Assembly: GCF_050750585.1 (NCBI RefSeq)
Contig: NZ_JBOJLM010000002.1
Location: 124,001-188,000, forward strand
DNA length: 64,000 nucleotides
Source: Salinimicrobium sp050750585
GTDB lineage: Bacteria > Bacteroidota > Bacteroidia > Flavobacteriales > Flavobacteriaceae
Direction of reading: 5' to 3'
In this document: positions 25,809 to 34,709 of the stretch, in pieces
How positions within the stretch are numbered: the first letter of the stretch is position 1
How the letters are laid out: every line of letters begins with the position of its first letter
Notes under the pieces: generated by a model
Told to the model about the DNA's origin: nothing
Seen by the model: the letters and a program-made list of their open reading frames with translations, nothing else
Databases searched by the model: none
Program-made: the position numbers and the translations under genes

Positions 25809-26828
25809 TTATTTCTGAAGATCCTTTTTAAAGTAAGTTGCTGTCTTTTCTACAACTTCAGAAATGGGTTCAAATTCAAAATCCATTTGTTGCTTCAGTT
25901 TAGCAGAAGAATAAAACGTGTGCTCAAAAAGGCTTTTTTGAGACCTCTTTTCCAGTTGCTTTTCCCGGTTTGAAAATAAACCTCTTAGTTCCTGCCACAG
26001 CCATCCGGTAAGGACCATCCATTTTTTTAGCGCTTTTGATGGTGCAGGCCGCCCAAGGGCGTCAGCCGTCATAGAGAAAACTGTCTTGAACGAAAGGTTT
26101 TCAGAAACAACTATAAATTCGTCATTTTTGACAGGGGAAACCATCAGTTCCCGGGTAATTCTTACCACATCCCAAACGCCGACAAATCCGGTGGTTTTTG
26201 GAACAAAGTAATCGAGGCCGCTGTGTATCTTTTCGAAGATCTTACCGCTGCCACTGCTCCAAAATCCGGGGCCAATAATGATCCCGGGCTTCACAATAAC
26301 CACAGGAACACCTTCCTGGCTTGCACGCCACACTTCCATCTCTGCGCCATATTTGGTAATAGCATACATGCTGTGGCTAAGTTCTTTGTTCCAGAAAGAA
26401 ACTTCAGTGATCTCCTTTTCGCCGGGTTTCTGGTCTAAAGTAGCAATAGAACTTACATAACAAAGTTTCTCCACTTCATTTGCGATACAAAGGTTTACCA
26501 CATTAGCTGTGCCTTCAATGTTTACCTTCCGCAGTAAAGCGTCTTTAGAAGTGTCAAAAGAGACCAGTGCCGCACAATGATAAACCTGATGAATGTCTTT
26601 AAAGGCGCTATTCAATGAGGGAACGTCTGTGATATCAGCTTCAATCCATTCAATCGACGAAAAGAGTGTGTTTGCTTCAGGTTGAGAATTCGTGTAGGAA
26701 AAAACTTTTTTTACGGCTTTTAAACTTGCTTCTGTGCGATAGATCGCACGAACAGATTTTCCTGCTTTAACAAGATCAAGCAGCAAATGTGAACCTACCA
26801 AGCCTGTGCCTCCGGTGACTAGAATCAT
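25809..26828 (-). CDS. NAD-dependent epimerase/dehydratase (extended SDR)
   Basis: A 339-residue extended short-chain dehydrogenase. The NAD(P) site is MILVTGGTGLVGSHLLLDL (GxxGxxG) and the active site is SMYAITKYGAE (YxxxK), with VYHCAALVSF and VVIVKPGIIIGPGF also as in the family. The natural substrate (nucleotide sugar, sterol-like ketone or flavanone-type) cannot be decided. It converges with the DUF4296 gene with only two bases between. A copy of the dispersed palindrome lies in its coding sequence at 25924-25941. Confidence 0.9.
   Translation of the reverse strand: MILVTGGTGLVGSHLLLDLVKAGKSVRAIYRTEASLKAVKKVFSYTNSQPEANTLFSSIEWIEADITDVPSLNSAFKDIHQVYHCAALVSFDTSKDALLRKVNIEGTANVVNLCIANEVEKLCYVSSIATLDQKPGEKEITEVSFWNKELSHSMYAITKYGAEMEVWRASQEGVPVVIVKPGIIIGPGFWSSGSGKIFEKIHSGLDYFVPKTTGFVGVWDVVRITRELMVSPVKNDEFIVVSENLSFKTVFSMTADALGRPAPSKALKKWMVLTGWLWQELRGLFSNREKQLEKRSQKSLFEHTFYSSAKLKQQMDFEFEPISEVVEKTATYFKKDLQK
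25924..25941. repeat. Dispersed palindrome copy inside the epimerase gene
   Basis: TCAAAAAGGCTTTTTTGA followed by GACCTC, the same flank as the copy at 2462-2480; here it is coding. Confidence 0.65.
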
Positions 26829-26874
26829 GAGGTAAATATAGCTAAAACCGCTTAGGAAAAATGAAGCTTTATGG

Positions 26875-26882
26875 TATCTTTA
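26875..26882 (+). promoter_or_regulatory. Possible tyrS -7 element (variant)
   Basis: TATCTTTA differs from TAnnTTTG in the last base. The same octamer lies upstream of the response regulator gene (33985-33992), so it may be a tolerated variant. Confidence 0.3.
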
Positions 26883-26910
26883 CGGCTGTTTTTACTTCAA
26901 AATAATGATC

Positions 26911-28206
26911 ATGAGCAAGAATTTTGTAGAAGAATTGACCTGGAGAGGGATGATTCACGATGTGATGCCCGGCACCGAAGAGCATCTTTTGGAAGGCCTT
27001 AGGTCTGCCTATGTTGGGATTGACCCCACAGCCGATTCTTTACATATAGGTCACCTGGTGGGTGTTATGATGCTGAAGCATTTCCAGGAAGCAGGACATC
27101 GCCCTGTGGCGCTGGTAGGCGGAGCCACGGGAATGATAGGTGACCCTTCAGGAAAATCAAACGAGCGCAATCTTCTTACTGAAGCTACTTTGCTTCAGAA
27201 TCAAAATGCCCTTAAAAACCAACTGTCTAAATTTCTCGACTTTGAAAGTGAAGCAGAGAATGCGGCAGTAATGGTGAATAACTATGACTGGATGAAAGAT
27301 TTCAGTTTCCTGAGCTTTATAAGAGATGTAGGAAAACACATTACTGTGAACTACATGATGTCTAAAGACAGCGTAAAAAAGCGTTTGTCTTCAGATTCTT
27401 CCGAAGGAATGTCTTTTACCGAATTCACTTACCAGCTTGTGCAGGGATATGATTTTCTGCATTTGTACAGAGAACTTGATTGTACGCTGCAAATGGGTGG
27501 TAGTGACCAGTGGGGAAATATCACAACCGGAACCGAACTCATCCGAAGAATTGGTGAGGGGAAAGGTTATGCTCTTACCTGCCCGTTAATTACCAAGGCA
27601 GACGGCACTAAATTCGGAAAAACCGAGTCGGGGAACATCTGGCTTGATCCGGCACGTACATCTCCTTACAGGTTCTATCAATACTGGCTCAACACCAGCG
27701 ATGAAGACGCCGAAAAATTTATAAAAATATTTACCTTCCTTTCAAAAGGAGAGATAGAAGGTCTTATAGCTCAGCATAAAGAGGCGCCTCATTTGAGAGA
27801 ATTGCAGCGAAAACTGGCCGAAGAAATTACTGTAATGGTACACTCGGCAGAGGAGTATGAGAATGCTGTAAAGGCTTCGGAAGTGCTTTTTGGAAAGAGT
27901 ACCGCCGAGGATCTAAAAAAGCTGAATGAAGCTACTTTTTTAGATGTTTTTGAAGGGGTGCCGCAGGCAAAAATTGACCGTGCCGATGTAGAGGCAGGTT
28001 TGGATATGATTGCAGCTCTTTCTGCCAAAACCGACTTTTTAAACTCTAACGGAGAAGCCAGGAGAGCTTTAAAAGAAAATTCAATTTCGGTAAATAAAGA
28101 AAAGGTCACCGAAGATTATACCATCACCACAAATGATCTTTTAAATGATAAATACGTCATTATCAATAAAGGAAAAAGAAACACCTATATCTTAAGGGTT
28201 GAGTAA
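26911..28206 (+). CDS. tyrS: Tyrosine-tRNA ligase
   Basis: A 431-residue class Ic synthetase charging tRNA-Tyr. It has the HIGH motif as DSLHIGHLVGVMML, the tyrosine-binding TYQLVQGYDFLHL and GGSDQWGNITTG, and KMSKS in the bacterial form KFGKTESGN; the last about 70 residues (ARRALKENSISVNKEKVTEDYTI) form an S4 RNA-binding domain. The start MSKNFVEEL at 26911 is preferred over ATG at 26905, which is two codons earlier. It is a single-gene unit. Confidence 0.96.
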   Translation: MSKNFVEELTWRGMIHDVMPGTEEHLLEGLRSAYVGIDPTADSLHIGHLVGVMMLKHFQEAGHRPVALVGGATGMIGDPSGKSNERNLLTEATLLQNQNALKNQLSKFLDFESEAENAAVMVNNYDWMKDFSFLSFIRDVGKHITVNYMMSKDSVKKRLSSDSSEGMSFTEFTYQLVQGYDFLHLYRELDCTLQMGGSDQWGNITTGTELIRRIGEGKGYALTCPLITKADGTKFGKTESGNIWLDPARTSPYRFYQYWLNTSDEDAEKFIKIFTFLSKGEIEGLIAQHKEAPHLRELQRKLAEEITVMVHSAEEYENAVKASEVLFGKSTAEDLKKLNEATFLDVFEGVPQAKIDRADVEAGLDMIAALSAKTDFLNSNGEARRALKENSISVNKEKVTEDYTITTNDLLNDKYVIINKGKRNTYILRVE

Positions 28207-28213
28207 ATAAGAT

Positions 28214-28244
28214 AGCCCCCTTGCCTTAGAGGGCGAAGGGGGCT
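28214..28244. repeat. GC-rich inverted repeat downstream of tyrS
   Basis: AGCCCCCTT-GCC ... GGC-GAAGGGGGCT forms a strong two-part hairpin between converging genes. No T run follows on either side, so it may be a dispersed extragenic palindrome rather than a simple terminator. Confidence 0.6.
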
Positions 28245-28335
28245 TCTACTAACCAACCAATTATGAAAACATAATCTAACCGTACAGTAAGTCGATAAAA
28301 ACTACAATCCTTACAGTACAGGTGAATATTTTTTG

Positions 28336-29331
28336 TTAAAAAACCATCAGGTTACACCCTCTTATATCACTGTGGTCAAAACGGCCCAATATTTCAGTCC
28401 TTCCCCCGCCTAAATTTTTACCAAGGTCTTGCGTGGCAATGAAGGAGCAGGAATTGATATTGGCCAGATCTATAACATTGATTCCGCCAGATTTCCCTTC
28501 GGGCAGTAAGCTCAAAGCATCTTCGGGTTCTCTTATAAGGATCTTCATCCAGGGTGGGCATTCAAAAATGCCATTTTTGAGGGCGTATGCCTGTGACAGT
28601 AGCTCGGTCATTCCATATTCGCTATGAATAGCTTCTACCCCCAATCCTTTTTTTAGCACTTCATGAAGTTCGGTGCGTATCATTTCCTTGCGGCGGCCTT
28701 TCATTCCGCCGGTTTCCATCACAATTGTATGCTTCAGGTTTAAACGGTATTGCTCTGCCAGGTCCAGTAATGCAAAAGAAACACCTATAAGCAGTGTCTT
28801 TTGCCCTTTCTCTTCCAGCTCTTGTAGTTTTTGAACGAGGGCATCGAGGTCGTGAAGATAAAAGCCGCTTGCCGGATTATTACTTTTCTCAATAAGATCC
28901 TGCACCATGTAGATCAATGAAGAACCTTTTCTTTCGAGATAAGATGGAAGAAGTGCGAGCACTGCGTAATCTTCTACATTATTGTAGAAATGTGTGAAGC
29001 CCCTGCGGAAACTTTCCTCATAAACCTTCAGGTCTGTGACGTAATGTTTGCTGGTTTGAGTACCTGTGGTGCCGCTGCTGCTAAAAATAACTTCAGCAGA
29101 AGCTTCCGAAGAAATTATCTTGTGAGATTTAAAGAGCGCAATGGGCAAAAAAGGTATTTCTTCAACGCAGTTTACCTCTGCCAGACTGCGGTGAAGCAGA
29201 TCGCAAAATTTGCTGTAAACGGAATTGTTTTTGTACTGGTACTCAAATACCTGCAGCGCTTTTTTATTGAACTCCTCGAGAGTAGAAATGGAAAATATGT
29301 CCTTCAAATTGTTATAAAAAATTGAGGGCAC
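28336..29331 (-). CDS. LuxE/PaaK-like acyl-protein synthetase family protein
   Basis: A 331-residue adenylate-forming protein of the LuxE type. The phosphate-binding loop is IFSSSGTTGTQTSKHYV and further conserved parts are SEYGMTELLSQAYAL and TQDLGKNLGGGRTEILGRFDHSDIRGC at the C terminus, similar to phenylacetate-CoA ligase and LuxE. It probably activates an acyl group; the acceptor is unknown. In flavobacterial genomes I recall this gene next to a small sorting-domain protein, as here. The dispersed palindrome at 28562-28580 is inside the coding region (coding LKNGIFE). Confidence 0.85.
   Translation of the reverse strand: MPSIFYNNLKDIFSISTLEEFNKKALQVFEYQYKNNSVYSKFCDLLHRSLAEVNCVEEIPFLPIALFKSHKIISSEASAEVIFSSSGTTGTQTSKHYVTDLKVYEESFRRGFTHFYNNVEDYAVLALLPSYLERKGSSLIYMVQDLIEKSNNPASGFYLHDLDALVQKLQELEEKGQKTLLIGVSFALLDLAEQYRLNLKHTIVMETGGMKGRRKEMIRTELHEVLKKGLGVEAIHSEYGMTELLSQAYALKNGIFECPPWMKILIREPEDALSLLPEGKSGGINVIDLANINSCSFIATQDLGKNLGGGRTEILGRFDHSDIRGCNLMVF
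28562..28580. repeat. Dispersed palindrome copy, perfect arms, inside coding sequence
   Basis: TCAAAAATGCCATTTTTGA: nine-base arms around a central base, within the LuxE-like gene. Confidence 0.75.
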
Positions 29332-29361
29332 AAAGGTACTGAATAAAATAAAGGATATGGG

Positions 29362-29706
29362 CTATCTTACCACAAGCTTTCGGGTAGCAGAACTTCGACC
29401 TTCCTGAATTCTCATGATGTATACTCCCGGTTCAAGATTGGAGATATTGAGCTCATTTCCTGTTAATTGTGCAGAAAGGATGCTTTTGCCCAAAACATTA
29501 TATATCTCTACTCTTTTAGCTTTTCCCGCTTTAGTGTTAATGTACACTTTTTGGCCTGAAGCAGGATTGGGGAAAATAGAAAGCCCTTCAATAGGAACTT
29601 CTTTTACAGGAGGTTCCGGGGCTGATACCTGTGCAAAAGCCGGGCTCGATAAGAGCAAAAGGCCAATGATCATAAGAGGGTACAAGTAGAGTTGTTTCAT
29701 TTTCAA
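29362..29706 (-). CDS. Signal peptide plus T9SS type A sorting domain only
   Basis: A 114-residue secreted protein. A signal peptide (residues 1-25, ending SSPAFAQ) is followed by a short linker rich in Pro and a complete type IX secretion C-terminal sorting domain: LSIFPNPASGQKVYINTK, KRVEIYNVLGKSILSAQL, ISNLEPGVYIMRIQEGRSSATRKLVVR. Nothing else is present, so unlike ordinary T9SS cargo there is no passenger. It would be exported by Sec, then recognised by the T9SS. It lies 30 bases downstream of the LuxE-like gene on the same strand. Confidence 0.9.
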   Translation of the reverse strand: MKMKQLYLYPLMIIGLLLLSSPAFAQVSAPEPPVKEVPIEGLSIFPNPASGQKVYINTKAGKAKRVEIYNVLGKSILSAQLTGNELNISNLEPGVYIMRIQEGRSSATRKLVVR

Positions 29707-29802
29707 TACGGTATCAATTCAAAATTACAATAAAAAATTCAAAAACCGCACCAAATTTTAGTTGGAGAAAAGTTAAAGCTTAATTTCTACACAATAATTT
29801 TC

Positions 29803-29831
29803 AAAAAAAGGGGTTGCGATGTCGCAACCCC
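29803..29831 (-). terminator. Terminator of the TonB receptor-lipoprotein operon
   Basis: On the minus strand GGGGTTGCGA, CA, TCGCAACCCC, then seven T. Confidence 0.88.
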
Positions 29832-29865
29832 TTAAAAATAAATCTATTAATAAATGGCTAATTCA

Positions 29866-31035
29866 TTAAAATTTTTGAGCCGCAGCCAGGTTGCTCCAGC
29901 TTTCAAAGACGCTGAGATCTGCGCCTGTTGCATTCTCATCAAGCTCCAATAAGTCGCTCGCTACCTCGGTGTCATCAACGTTGTTCACCACAAGATCTTT
30001 ACTGTACTCAAAATGAGCACTGGTAAATTGTAATTTATCATTCTCTACTTCCTGTAGCTGGTCATTTAGAAATATGATGGTCTCGTAATTACTGGCAACA
30101 ATATTTTCAAAAGTTCCGGCGGTTCCCTGCTTTAGGTCGAATGCAGCTTTGCCGCTGCGGTTATGGCCCCAGATACTCACATTTTTAACTGTGCCCATTG
30201 AACGTGGTTCTGCATTGTTCTCGCCTTTTCTGTTAGCCAGTTCGAAGGCAAAATCACCTATGCCTTCATATTGAACAATGGCAAGATTATCTATAGTGCC
30301 ACGATAACCTTCATCCCAGTCTATTGAATCATCTTCCATCCCTATAGCTACAAGATTCCTGGCATTTACGGTACCTCCATAAAATTCAAACCCGTCATCT
30401 GCGCCTTCAAAAGCCTCGAGGTTTTCAAGTACGGTGCCGCTGCCTACTGCGAAAAATGAGAAAGCATTGAATTCAAATTGCCCATCTGAGGATGCCTGCC
30501 CTGCATATTCTACTCTCACATGTTTTAAGCTTCCAGAGCTATCCTGGTCATTGGTGCCTCCGTATGGTAACTGCCCTGCTTCAGAGATTGAGGTTCCGCC
30601 GGGGGCGTTCATTTTGGCACGGCCATGTATACCGATACCGCCCCAGTCACCGTCGCCACCTTCAGAATTTTTATTTTCGGAAGTAAAGACTATAGGTTTT
30701 GCTGCAGTACCCTCGGCTATTAATTTTCCGCCCTGTTCTACAAATAACAGGTTTACTCCTGCCACCTGATCTGCGGCGCTTACCGTGAAAGTTGTTCCTG
30801 GTTCTATGGTTAGTGTGGCTCCATCTTTTACTGAAACTGCGCCTTTCAGGTTATAATTACCTTCTTTCACAAGGAGGTCTTCTGTAATGTCTCCTTCAAG
30901 AACGGTACCCTCAAGTATTCCTGTGTCGCCTCCTGTGCCTGGATCGGGGTTTGGTACATCGTCATCACTGCTGCATGAAAACAAGCTGAGAGAGAGCACA
31001 ATTGTAAATGCGGTTTTTAAAAATTGGTTTTTCAT
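29866..31035 (-). CDS. Beta-helix lipoprotein, partner of the TonB receptor
   Basis: A 389-residue lipoprotein: signal peptide with lipobox SLFSCSSDDD (Cys about residue 21), an acidic/Gly linker, then repeating short beta strands (LKGAVSVKDGATLTIEPGT, VNLLFVEQGGKLIAEGTAAKPIVFTS, DWGGIGIHGRA, LENLEAFEGADDGFEFYGGTV, DDSIDWDEGYRG) typical of a right-handed parallel beta helix. It lies 30 bases downstream of the large TonB receptor gene, so it probably is a surface-exposed binding partner. Ligand unknown; the divergent PhoB/PhoR-like pair hints at phosphate or phosphorylated compounds, but this is only a guess from position. Confidence 0.85.
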   Translation of the reverse strand: MKNQFLKTAFTIVLSLSLFSCSSDDDVPNPDPGTGGDTGILEGTVLEGDITEDLLVKEGNYNLKGAVSVKDGATLTIEPGTTFTVSAADQVAGVNLLFVEQGGKLIAEGTAAKPIVFTSENKNSEGGDGDWGGIGIHGRAKMNAPGGTSISEAGQLPYGGTNDQDSSGSLKHVRVEYAGQASSDGQFEFNAFSFFAVGSGTVLENLEAFEGADDGFEFYGGTVNARNLVAIGMEDDSIDWDEGYRGTIDNLAIVQYEGIGDFAFELANRKGENNAEPRSMGTVKNVSIWGHNRSGKAAFDLKQGTAGTFENIVASNYETIIFLNDQLQEVENDKLQFTSAHFEYSKDLVVNNVDDTEVASDLLELDENATGADLSVFESWSNLAAAQKF

Positions 31036-31065
31036 TTTTTCTGATTTTTAGTTGAATATTTAAGT

Positions 31066-33831
31066 TTAAAATTTAAAGGTGATGGAGGCTCCATAAGTGG
31101 TGCCGGTATCAAATGATTCTATAGTGTTGCTGAACTTATCCAGGAACCTTATTTCGCGGGTGGGATCCTGAAAGAACATGGTCTTTTCGTTGAGAATATT
31201 TATCGCGGTTAATTTGAGTCCCCAGCTTTTGTTGAATTGGGTGGTCCATACCAGGTCGAGTTGATCAATAGGCTTTTCGTAGATTTCATCGGCTCCTTCT
31301 ACACCTACGGCATATATTCTTTTTCCAAAAGTGTTGTAAATGAGGTTTAGAGAAGATTCTGTATTGCCGCGCTTAAAAATGCGGTAAAGTACATCGGCAT
31401 TGATTCCCCAGTTTGATGCTCCCTGCAGTTTTCTGTTTTTATTAGTTACTGCTGCAAATCGGGGGTTGTTCTCTTCGGCAGTTGCGCGAGAATCCATCAG
31501 AATTCCATTAAAGCCTACAGATAACCTGTCAAAAATGGCATTTTTGAAGAGGCTTCCGGCGTTGAACCTGGCTTCGGCTTCTAATCCGTAGAGAACAGCT
31601 TCCTCAAAATTATCGAAATAAGTTCTGTAGCCTACAGAGGTGGCACGGGCCAAACGCTCTATGGGATCCTGGAGATATTTAGCAAAGGCGGTTACTGCCA
31701 GTAATTCGCTGTTGGTTGGAAAGAACTCATACTTTAGATCTAAATTGTAGTTGCGGGAATTTAAAAGATCGGGGTTTCCTATTACCTGGTTGCCATCCCC
31801 ATCCTGGTAAATTGTAGGCAAGATCTCTCTCATCCTGGGGCGGGTAGTGGTGATAGATGAGGCCAGCCTTAGGTTAGAGGTTTCGGTAAGTTGGTACCTA
31901 ATGTTGAGGGCAGGGCTAATATCAAAGGGTTCATAGGTGATCTTACTGAACTTAGTATCGAGAGCTTTTTTATAAGTGATTTCTCTGGGTGCGTATTCAG
32001 CGCGTACGCCCACATCAAGTAGTATATTGTCCCATTCCTTTAAAAAGATGAAATACCCGGAGTGTATGTATTGCTCCACCTGAATGTCGGGTGGTGTAGG
32101 GGCAAAATTGCCTGCATATTTTAGAAATCCTTCAGATAAACCTTGTTGGAAGAAAGCTTCAGGATCATTGGTATTGAGGTTTGGTAAGTTGGCCGAACTG
32201 ACCTGTGCTGTAATGGTGCGGGTGAAAAAGTCGTAATTTATTCCGTCGAAATTATGCCCTACCTTAATTTTTGAGGAGAAAGTATTGTCTTCTTTTCTTC
32301 GGATTCCCAACTCGTACTCAAGGCGGGAACTAAAGCTAACGTTCTCCAGCTCCTGATAGAACCTGAAAGGATTAATGCCATTTGTGGTGATGTATTCTGC
32401 ATTTTCACCTGTGCCGGCAGCGCGTAGCACCCTGCGATCGGGTACATTATTGTTGCCCATCCCGGTAGAGCCGCCAAAATGCAGTTGATGTTTTTTGTTG
32501 TTCCATTCCAGATCTCCAAGGAGCTGGAAAGTGAGCATGTCATTTTCTGTATACCGAATGTCACGGATAAAGAAATCTCTGTTGTTAAGCTGGGTAAATC
32601 CGTCATTCCTTCCAAATGCTTCCCTTATAAAATTTGAAGTATTCTGAAGGTAAATGGTATTGAAGTTCAGCTTCAGCATATCAAACCTGTCGTAATCAAG
32701 TGCCAGTAAAGCTGATTTTCGGGTGGAGAAATCATAGTTTGTGGTAGAGAAATCTTGCCCTGCGGTGCCTTCAGAATTTAATGTGCGTTCCACCCCGTTT
32801 TTCTTCTCATAAGAATTGCGATAGTTCATACCAAAATATATACCTAGAGATTGTTTGTCTCCGTTTACCAGACGTTGCCCGTGAGTTATTCCAAGAGTAG
32901 TAGCCAGTGGAGCAGTAATTTTTTCCGGAGTCCAGGAAGTGGAAAATGGACTGGAAGATTGTGCGGGTGCGGCAGGCAGTTCCCTGCTGTTTCCGGTATA
33001 TCCCAGATATTCCAAATCACTGCTGTTATCGATCTTGTAATCTTCAAAAGTGGAATTTGTGTTGTAATTAACCCCAACTGTTACCGTGGTAGCGGGCTTT
33101 GAAGGTGCGGTGATAGTGTTGACATTAAAAGTTGCGCCCGCAAAATCCTGATACAGCGAAGGACTAAAGGTTTTATAAACATCTACGTAGCTCACAATGT
33201 TGGTGGCGATGTAACTGAGCGGAATAATTTTGAAATCGGGGTCTGAAGATGCTACGGGAAGCCCGTTCATGGTTAGAAAATTATAACGGTCATCCAATCC
33301 CCTTACAAAAATACCCCTGTCTCCCACCATACTAATTCCGGAGACCTTGGAGAGTCCCTGCTCTACGTTATTGATCCCTTTTCTTGATAGTTCTTCAGCG
33401 CCAATAGCCTGTTTTATTGTAATGGCATTTTTCTGCTCTAATAGCAGTGCCACTTCAGAATCGGCTCTTGATACCGTAGAAATAACAACTTCATCCAGGG
33501 AAGAAGCAGTGGTTCCAAGTTGAGTGTTTATTTCTGTTACTTTACCCGGTTCTACCCGCACATTGGGGATTTCGAGCTGTTCGTATCCTACAAAACTAAA
33601 GGCAACAGTGTAGCTTCCGGGTTCAAGGTTTTCTATTTCAAAAAGTCCGTTTTCGTTAGTAGTTCCACCTGTTCCTGTGCCTTTCACGAGTACATTGGCA
33701 AAGGGGAGGGGCTCGCCCTGCATTTCCTTGTCAGTTAATTTCCCGGCAATGCTACCGGTGTGTTGTGTCTCCTGTGCCAACAGGTTTGAAAAGGAAAGGA
33801 GTACTGCGGCACCAATCAAAAGAAGTCTCAT
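31066..33831 (-). CDS. Large TonB-dependent receptor with carboxypeptidase-like N domain
   Basis: A 921-residue outer-membrane receptor. Signal peptide MRLLLIGAAVLLSFSNLLAQ, a CarboxypepD_reg-like domain (about 30-115, GSIAGKLTDKEMQGEPLPFANVLVKG), a plug (GINNVEQGLSKVSGISMVGDRGIFVRGLDDRYNFLTMNG, about 155-260) and a barrel ending in YGASITFKF. I start it at 33831; an in-frame ATG eight codons upstream is less likely because it precedes the signal peptide. It is the first gene of an operon with the beta-helix lipoprotein. The dispersed palindrome is in the coding sequence at 31529-31547 (coding KNAIFD). Confidence 0.93.
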   Translation of the reverse strand: MRLLLIGAAVLLSFSNLLAQETQHTGSIAGKLTDKEMQGEPLPFANVLVKGTGTGGTTNENGLFEIENLEPGSYTVAFSFVGYEQLEIPNVRVEPGKVTEINTQLGTTASSLDEVVISTVSRADSEVALLLEQKNAITIKQAIGAEELSRKGINNVEQGLSKVSGISMVGDRGIFVRGLDDRYNFLTMNGLPVASSDPDFKIIPLSYIATNIVSYVDVYKTFSPSLYQDFAGATFNVNTITAPSKPATTVTVGVNYNTNSTFEDYKIDNSSDLEYLGYTGNSRELPAAPAQSSSPFSTSWTPEKITAPLATTLGITHGQRLVNGDKQSLGIYFGMNYRNSYEKKNGVERTLNSEGTAGQDFSTTNYDFSTRKSALLALDYDRFDMLKLNFNTIYLQNTSNFIREAFGRNDGFTQLNNRDFFIRDIRYTENDMLTFQLLGDLEWNNKKHQLHFGGSTGMGNNNVPDRRVLRAAGTGENAEYITTNGINPFRFYQELENVSFSSRLEYELGIRRKEDNTFSSKIKVGHNFDGINYDFFTRTITAQVSSANLPNLNTNDPEAFFQQGLSEGFLKYAGNFAPTPPDIQVEQYIHSGYFIFLKEWDNILLDVGVRAEYAPREITYKKALDTKFSKITYEPFDISPALNIRYQLTETSNLRLASSITTTRPRMREILPTIYQDGDGNQVIGNPDLLNSRNYNLDLKYEFFPTNSELLAVTAFAKYLQDPIERLARATSVGYRTYFDNFEEAVLYGLEAEARFNAGSLFKNAIFDRLSVGFNGILMDSRATAEENNPRFAAVTNKNRKLQGASNWGINADVLYRIFKRGNTESSLNLIYNTFGKRIYAVGVEGADEIYEKPIDQLDLVWTTQFNKSWGLKLTAINILNEKTMFFQDPTREIRFLDKFSNTIESFDTGTTYGASITFKF
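31529..31547. repeat. Dispersed palindrome copy, perfect arms, inside TonB receptor gene
   Basis: TCAAAAATGGCATTTTTGA with nine-base perfect arms around a single central base. Confidence 0.75.
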
Positions 33832-34019
33832 TTTTGTCAATTTTCTATGCCGCAAAGAAAACTGTGCAATGTAACTATGGCGTTAGCTGAAAATTACCAA
33901 TAGATCAACTAAAGGTTATGACTAATTAAATTTAAGGTTAACAGAAGGTTATCAATGAATGGGAGTGGGAGGCGGCATAATTATTATCTTTACTTTTACA
34001 GGGTAAATTAACCACACCC

Positions 34020-34709
34020 ATGAAAACAAATGACATTTGCATCCTTTTGGTCGATGATGAGCCCGATATCATTGAGATTATAAGGTATAATTTAGCTGCT
34101 GAAGGTTACCGGGTAGTAACTGCAGAAAATGGTAAACAGGCTTTAAAAGTTGCCAAAGAAAACCATCCTCATCTTATTATTTTAGATGTAATGATGCCTG
34201 AAATGGATGGTATAGAAACCTGCATTCAAATGCGAAAAGAACCGGAGCTTACCAACAGCATGATTACTTTTCTTACCGCCAGGGGAGAAGATTACTCTCA
34301 AATGGCCGGATTTGACGCTGGTGCCGATGATTATATCACTAAACCCATAAAACCGAAAGTGCTTATAAGTAAAGTGAAGGCCTTGCTGCGCCGGTTTAAC
34401 GGAGGGGAAGCCGGAGGGAAAGCAGAGATTATTACTGCCGGAAACCTCGAGATCAACAGGGAAGAATACAAAGTGGTAAAAGGCGGGGAAGAGGTGATGT
34501 TGCCCCGGAAGGAATTTGAGCTATTATTCTTATTGGCATCACAACCCGGACGGGTTTTTCAGAGAGATGAGATCCTTGAACGGGTTTGGGGCAATGAGGT
34601 GGTTGTAGGCGGTCGTACTATTGATGTGCATATTAGAAAACTCAGGGAAAAACTTGGAGGTGAGAGCATCCAGACCATTAAAGGTGTGGGGTATAAGTTT
34701 GTAGAGTAA
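34020..34709 (+). CDS. PhoB/OmpR-family response regulator
   Basis: A 229-residue transcription factor. The receiver domain has the acidic pocket VDDEPDI, the phospho-acceptor LIILDVMMPEMDG, T/S at FLTARGE and Lys at DYITKPIKP; the C-terminal winged helix begins about residue 135 (LEINREEYKVVKGGEEVMLPRKEFELLFLLASQPGRVF) and ends VHIRKLREKLGGESIQTIKGVGYKFVE. It is translationally coupled to the kinase gene. Sequence type and pairing are those of PhoB-PhoR. It is divergent from the TonB receptor operon, which is therefore a candidate target. Confidence 0.93.
   Translation: MKTNDICILLVDDEPDIIEIIRYNLAAEGYRVVTAENGKQALKVAKENHPHLIILDVMMPEMDGIETCIQMRKEPELTNSMITFLTARGEDYSQMAGFDAGADDYITKPIKPKVLISKVKALLRRFNGGEAGGKAEIITAGNLEINREEYKVVKGGEEVMLPRKEFELLFLLASQPGRVFQRDEILERVWGNEVVVGGRTIDVHIRKLREKLGGESIQTIKGVGYKFVE

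Noticed and set aside
27669..27680. KFGKT in TyrRS as a damaged KMSKS site
   Set aside because: KFGKT is the regular form in bacterial tyrosine-tRNA ligases.
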